Source: DAOTXK01 sp034435395 (GTDB taxonomy: Bacteria; Chloroflexota; Anaerolineae; Aggregatilineales; Ch27). From it: 8,144 nucleotides of DNA. Of this stretch, positions 5,238 through 8,144 are shown piece by piece. Position 1 is the first letter of the stretch; each line of letters begins with the position of its first letter. The stretch is from positions 1-8,144 of the forward strand of contig DAOTXK010000177.1 of the NCBI GenBank assembly GCA_034435395.1. The letters are read 5' to 3'. Under the pieces are notes generated by a model. That model was not told where the DNA came from and did no database searches. It saw only the letters and a list, made by a program, of their open reading frames with translations. The translations under genes were made by a program, and so were the position numbers.

Positions 5238-6738
5238 GACACCTCGGCTGGCGGCGGCGGAGACGCTCAGGCCGTGGCAGGTTTTCCACCATACGATGAG
5301 CAATGCCCTGATCGTCACCCGGCGCGAGGTCACGGACAGCTTCCGCGACTGGCGCATCATGACTCCCATCCTGATCCTGACGATTCTGTTCCCCGCGCTG
5401 TCGCAGTTCGGCGCGAACCTGATGCTCAACTTCGTCACCCAGTATGGGGCGGAACTGATCGGCGAGCGGACGATCCCGTTCCTGTTGATGATCGTCGGCT
5501 TCTTCCCGATCTCGTTGTCGCTGGTGATCGCGCTGGAGACTTTCGTCGGTGAGAAGGAGCGCCGCAGTCTTGAGCCGTTGCTCTCCACGCCGCTGACCAA
5601 CCTGGAGCTGTACATCGGCAAGACGCTGGCCGCCCTGATCCCGCCGCTGCTGGCCAGCTATGTTGGCATGGGCGTGTACATGGCCAGCCTGTTGTTCGGC
5701 GAGCTGGCCTGGCGGCCCCAGCCGGCGCTGATTGTCCAGATCATCCTGCTGACCACGGCCCAGGCGTTGTTGATGGTCACGGGGGCGGTGGTGGTGTCCA
5801 GCCAGACGACCTCCACCCGGGCCGCCAATCTGCTGGCCAGCTTCATCATCGTGCCCATGTCGCTGCTGATCATCCTGGAAAGCATCGTCATGTTTGGCGC
5901 GCCGGACGCCGAATCGCCGAACGGCATCTTCGCGTTGTGGGTGATCCTGCTCGGCCTGCTGATCGGCACGATCCTGTTCCTGCGGATCGGCACGCGCATC
6001 TTCAAGCGGGAGGAGTTGCTCGCCAGCTCCCTGGATATGTTAAACGTGCGCGGGATCGGGCGGGCCTTCTGGCGGTATTTTCGCGGCCAGGGCCGGTCCG
6101 GGCTGCGGGGCTGGTATCGGGAGGCCGTCTTCCCGGCGGCCCGCCAGTTGGGACGTCCGGCGGTGGCGGTGGGGCTGTGTATGCTGGCCGCGCTGATCGC
6201 TGGATGGATCGTCGGTCAGACGACCGTCTGGCAGATTCCGCCGGATAGCGTCGTTGACGAGATGGAGATGACGCAGAACTTCCGGCTGTGGTTCGAGCTG
6301 GGCGGCCACCCGGGGTCGGTGGTGCTGGCCGTGTGGCAGAACGGGCGGGTGCTGTTGGCGGCGACCATCCTGGCCGTGGTGAGCTTCGGCGTGATGGCGG
6401 TTGTGCTGGCGATCATCCCCTTCGGCATCCTGGGCTGGATATTCGCTCAGTTTGGGGTGCTGGGCCTGGAGCCGGGGTTGTTTGTCGCGGCAGTGCTGCC
6501 GCACAGCCTGGTGGAGGTCCCGGCTATCCTGCTGGCGACGGCGGCGGCGTTCCGGCTGGGCGCGATCATCACCCAGGACCTGCCCGAAGGCCGGACCGTC
6601 GGTGACGGGTGGCTGCGGGCGGCGGCGGACGCCGTCAAGGTCGGGCTGGGGCTGGTCCTGCCCCTGCTGATCCTGGCAGCGCTGGTGGAGGTATTTGTCA
6701 CGCCAGCGGTGGTGCAGATGGTGCTCAGCGGGGTGTGA
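5215..6738 (+). CDS. ABC-2 type permease fused to a SpoIIM-family domain
   Basis: This 507-aa membrane protein is the partner of the ATPase encoded just before it. Residues about 30-270 look like a NatB-type ABC-2 permease. They begin with a cytosolic helix (TRREVTDSFRDWR, 35-47) and carry the conserved cytoplasmic stretch ETFVGEKERRSLEPLLSTPL at 108-127. Membrane segments lie at about 51-65, 87-106, 137-161, 170-195, 206-226 and 238-258. A charged linker (about 259-315) follows. Residues about 316-507 resemble the SpoIIM/DUF95 family, with NGRVLL at 376-381, the PHSLVEVPAILLATAAAFRL stretch at 429-448 (compare PHGxxELPAI in the family) and AALVEVFVTP at 488-497. SpoIIM-like proteins occur in many non-sporulating bacteria, so this is not evidence of sporulation. 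The frame is open throughout and codon use does not change at the join, so this looks like a true fusion rather than a sequencing error. Confidence 0.87.
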   Translation: MTTAASPRTPRLAAAETLRPWQVFHHTMSNALIVTRREVTDSFRDWRIMTPILILTILFPALSQFGANLMLNFVTQYGAELIGERTIPFLLMIVGFFPISLSLVIALETFVGEKERRSLEPLLSTPLTNLELYIGKTLAALIPPLLASYVGMGVYMASLLFGELAWRPQPALIVQIILLTTAQALLMVTGAVVVSSQTTSTRAANLLASFIIVPMSLLIILESIVMFGAPDAESPNGIFALWVILLGLLIGTILFLRIGTRIFKREELLASSLDMLNVRGIGRAFWRYFRGQGRSGLRGWYREAVFPAARQLGRPAVAVGLCMLAALIAGWIVGQTTVWQIPPDSVVDEMEMTQNFRLWFELGGHPGSVVLAVWQNGRVLLAATILAVVSFGVMAVVLAIIPFGILGWIFAQFGVLGLEPGLFVAAVLPHSLVEVPAILLATAAAFRLGAIITQDLPEGRTVGDGWLRAAADAVKVGLGLVLPLLILAALVEVFVTPAVVQMVLSGV

Positions 6739-6773
6739 CGCCTGCCGCCTCCGGCGTGGTGGCGACATGGGTG

Positions 6774-6804
6774 TCCCCGGCCTGGCGACAGGTCGGGGAT
6801 ATTT
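6774..6804 (+). terminator. hairpin terminator after the ABC exporter operon
   Basis: TCCCCGGCCTG (6774-6784) pairs with CAGGTCGGGGA (6789-6799) with one G-T wobble, closing an 11-bp stem on a GCGA loop of the GNRA type. A short weak U-tract (ATATTTG, 6799-6805) follows. It lies 36 bases after the permease stop. The weak T-run lowers confidence in efficient Rho-independent termination. Confidence 0.5.
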
Positions 6805-6837
6805 GATCGGGGTGTTAGAAGCGAGTTAAGCCCTGCA

Positions 6838-6847
6838 CAAAGCTTTG
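6838..6847. promoter_or_regulatory. 10-bp palindrome next to the phnD promoter
   Basis: CAAAGCTTTG is a perfect palindrome that ends two bases before the -35 of the downstream promoter. TGCA occurs on each side, at 6834-6837 and 6851-6854. Its place suits a repressor or activator site. A palindrome of this size can arise by chance. Confidence 0.27.
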
Positions 6848-6849
6848 GT

Positions 6850-6878
6850 TTGCAATGACCCCTAATCGCTTATAAAAT
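6850..6878 (+). promoter_or_regulatory. phnD promoter
   Basis: TTGCAA (6850-6855) and TAAAAT (6873-6878) are 17 bp apart. The -10 lies in an AT-rich stretch (TTATAAAATGG) that stands out from the GC-rich surroundings. Transcription would start near 6885, about 48 bases before the ATG at 6933. Confidence 0.6.
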
Positions 6879-6932
6879 GGGGGTGTTCCATCCTGTTTCG
6901 AAGCCAGGTAATAGTTGAGGAGAAGCGAGCCG

Positions 6933-7961
6933 ATGAAAAAACTTCTGTCCATTATTTTGGTCAGCGTGTTCGCGCTGGGTCTGGTCGGAGGCGTCTCGGC
7001 ACAGGGCGACCTGGGCAGCGAAAGCAACCCGATCCAGATGTTTTTCGTGCCGTCCGTCGAGGTGCAGTACATCGTCGAAGGTGGCGACATCATGGCCCAG
7101 GCCCTGAAAGAAGCCACGGGTCTGAATTTTGAGGTGTCCGTCCCCACCTCATACGCCGCCACCATCGAGGCCATGTGCGCGTCGCCCGGCAACTCGATGG
7201 GCTTCATCCCGGCAGCGGGTTACGTGCTGGCTAACAACCGTTGTGGGGTCGAGGTTGGCGCGGCGGCCGTGCGCTTTGGTTGGGCGTATTACTGGGCGCA
7301 GTACCTCGTCCGCCGGGACAGCGATATTTACACCTTCGGCGACCTGGCCGGCAAGACCTGGGGCTATGGCGATCCCGGCTCAACCTCCGGCTACATCGTG
7401 CCCTCCGTCGAACTTCGGGCGGCTGGCATCGAAGTTGGCGATACGGTCGAGACCGGCGGCCACAACCAGACCGTGCTGGCCGTTTACAATGGCGAGGTCG
7501 ATTTCGGCACCACGTTCTTCAGCCCGCCGCTGATGCCAGCCGGCCATGCCCGGTGGTCCACCAAGGACCTGCCTGAGCCATATGACCTGTCGATTGACGA
7601 ATCCTACATTGGCGAAGATGGCCGCCTGTACGTGGGCGACATCCGTATCATGGATGCGCGCCAGGCCGTGCGCGAGACCGCGCCGGATGTGGTCGACCGG
7701 GTTCGTATCCTGGCCATCAGCGATCCGATCCCCAATGACACGCTGAGCTTTGGGCCGGATTTCCCGGTGGAGCTGCGCACCCAGATCATCGAGGCGCTGG
7801 CCGCGTTCACCCAGACTGAAGCCTGCCAGCAGTCGCTGTGTAGCCCGGACTTCTACGAATGGACGGGCGTGGAACCGGTCACCGACGACGCATTCGATTC
7901 GGTGCGCCTCCAGTTTGAAATTCTGGGGCTGACCGAAGCCGACGTGTTCGGCGAAGGCTAG
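6933..7961 (+). CDS. phnD: PhnD-family phosphate/phosphite/phosphonate ABC transporter substrate-binding protein
   Basis: This would be the extracytoplasmic binding protein that hands a phosphorus oxyanion (phosphonate, phosphite or phosphate) to an ABC importer. The ATG at 6933 follows GAGGAGAAG (6917-6925) and begins a classic signal peptide: MKK, a hydrophobic core, and a probable signal peptidase I site after VSA at 21-23. There is no lipobox cysteine, so it should be released or periplasmic rather than a lipoprotein. The mature part has PhnD-like features: GKTWGYGDPGSTSGYIVPS at 140-158, NGEVDFG at 186-192, and SDPIPNDTLSFGPD at 263-276, the region that helps form the anion pocket in the family. 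Cysteines 82, 104, 298 and 303 are the only ones and could form two disulfides. The 342-aa length is usual. The true ligand is not settled by sequence. It is followed by an ATPase gene, as expected. Confidence 0.88.
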   Translation: MKKLLSIILVSVFALGLVGGVSAQGDLGSESNPIQMFFVPSVEVQYIVEGGDIMAQALKEATGLNFEVSVPTSYAATIEAMCASPGNSMGFIPAAGYVLANNRCGVEVGAAAVRFGWAYYWAQYLVRRDSDIYTFGDLAGKTWGYGDPGSTSGYIVPSVELRAAGIEVGDTVETGGHNQTVLAVYNGEVDFGTTFFSPPLMPAGHARWSTKDLPEPYDLSIDESYIGEDGRLYVGDIRIMDARQAVRETAPDVVDRVRILAISDPIPNDTLSFGPDFPVELRTQIIEALAAFTQTEACQQSLCSPDFYEWTGVEPVTDDAFDSVRLQFEILGLTEADVFGEG

Positions 7962-7991
7962 ACGGCATCGCCGGTTCGCCCCAGAAGACGG

Positions 7992-7997
7992 TATACT
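7992..7997 (+). promoter_or_regulatory. possible -10 element ahead of the phnC-like gene
   Basis: TATACT lies 31 bases after the phnD stop, with no good -35 at the right distance. Transcripts from it would start near the intercistronic hairpin. Weak candidate. Confidence 0.2.
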
Positions 7998-7998
7998 T

Positions 7999-8039
7999 AC
8001 GGGCAGAGTGAGAGACCACTCTCTGCCCGTTTTCTTTTT
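7999..8039 (+). terminator. intercistronic intrinsic terminator or attenuator between phnD and phnC
   Basis: ACGGGCAGAG (7999-8008) and CTCTGCCCGT (8021-8030) form a perfect 10-bp GC-rich stem. An alternative pairing extends it inward with a 2-nt bulge. The stem runs straight into TTTTCTTTTT (8030-8039). This is the strongest intrinsic terminator in the window. It sits between phnD and the ATPase gene, so it probably lets only part of the transcripts continue and keeps the binding protein more abundant than the transporter. Confidence 0.8.
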
Positions 8040-8045
8040 GGGAGA
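8040..8045 (+). promoter_or_regulatory. ribosome binding site of the phnC-like gene
   Basis: GGGAGA starts directly after the T-tract of the hairpin and lies five bases before the ATG at 8051. It supports that start and shows that the terminator and the next translation start are packed together. Confidence 0.55.
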
Positions 8046-8050
8046 ACCCC

Positions 8051-8144
8051 ATGCTCACGATCGAACACCTGACCAAGATTTACGACAACGGCACGCTGGC
8101 CCTGGATGATGTCAGCTTCGAGGTGCCGGACGGCCAGTTTGTGG
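8051..8144 (+). CDS. phnC: ABC transporter ATP-binding protein, N-terminal part (PhnC-like; cut by window end)
   Basis: Only the first 31 codons are visible. The reading MLTIEHLTKIYDNGTLALDD is the usual first strand and A-loop region of an ABC ATPase, with Y11 as the likely adenine-stacking residue. It continues into VSFEVPDGQFV, just ahead of where Walker A would start. The place after a PhnD-like binding protein makes PhnC, the ATPase of a phosphonate/phosphite/phosphate importer, the natural assignment. The subfamily cannot be proved from this fragment. Confidence 0.8.
   Translation, partial: MLTIEHLTKIYDNGTLALDDVSFEVPDGQFV

Noticed and set aside
6040..6768. A 242-aa minus-strand open frame rich in Arg, Gln and His
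   Set aside because: It is antisense to the permease gene. The composition is the usual artefact of reading hydrophobic codons backwards.
6809..6929. Repeated words GGGGTGTT (6809-6816, 6880-6887) and AGAAGCGAG (6817-6825, 6921-6929)
   Set aside because: These are two short repeats with uneven placement, one of them overlapping a ribosome binding site. They are too short to support a repeat element.

Overview
The window is GC-rich bacterial chromosomal DNA with ordinary housekeeping genes and two ABC transport loci. Several features fit a Chloroflexota (Anaerolineae-like) genome: a YabN-type methylase-MazG fusion, a CDP-alcohol phosphatidyltransferase beside lgt, an ABC-2/SpoIIM-type permease and a PhnD-like binding protein. 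This taxon is an inference from gene content and protein style, not a sequence match. I see no transposase, integrase, CRISPR array or phage gene, and no clear sign of recent transfer.

Layout from left to right. Positions 1-142 hold a 5S rRNA gene and a T-rich terminator, probably the end of an rRNA operon that begins before the window. A sigma70-like promoter (192-220) then drives a small unknown protein (297-737). It converges on mazG (777-2228, minus strand), whose candidate -10 lies at 2270-2275. Positions 2229-2480 hold no gene, only promoter elements. A tRNA-Pro(CGG) gene lies on the minus strand at 2481-2555, with a well-spaced promoter directly upstream. On the plus strand, a CDP-alcohol phosphatidyltransferase (2631-3254, TTG start) and lgt (3259-4170) form a tight membrane-lipid and lipoprotein-modification pair.

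A second plus-strand unit starts with a promoter at 4202-4230. It encodes an ABC ATPase (4290-5237) whose end overlaps the start of its permease (5215-6738). The permease appears to fuse an ABC-2/NatB-type half to a SpoIIM-family half, which is the most unusual protein in the window. A GNRA-loop hairpin (6774-6804) follows. A third unit has its own promoter (6850-6878) and a secreted PhnD-family binding protein (6933-7961). A strong intercistronic hairpin with a T-tract comes next, then the first 31 codons of an ATPase gene (8051 to the window edge), probably PhnC of a phosphonate, phosphite or phosphate-type importer.

Functionally, the ATPase and fused permease probably make a complete exporter or membrane-remodelling ABC system. 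The last unit is the left end of an importer whose binding protein is probably made in excess of the ATPase because of the hairpin between the two genes. All assignments come from reading motifs; no similarity search was possible.
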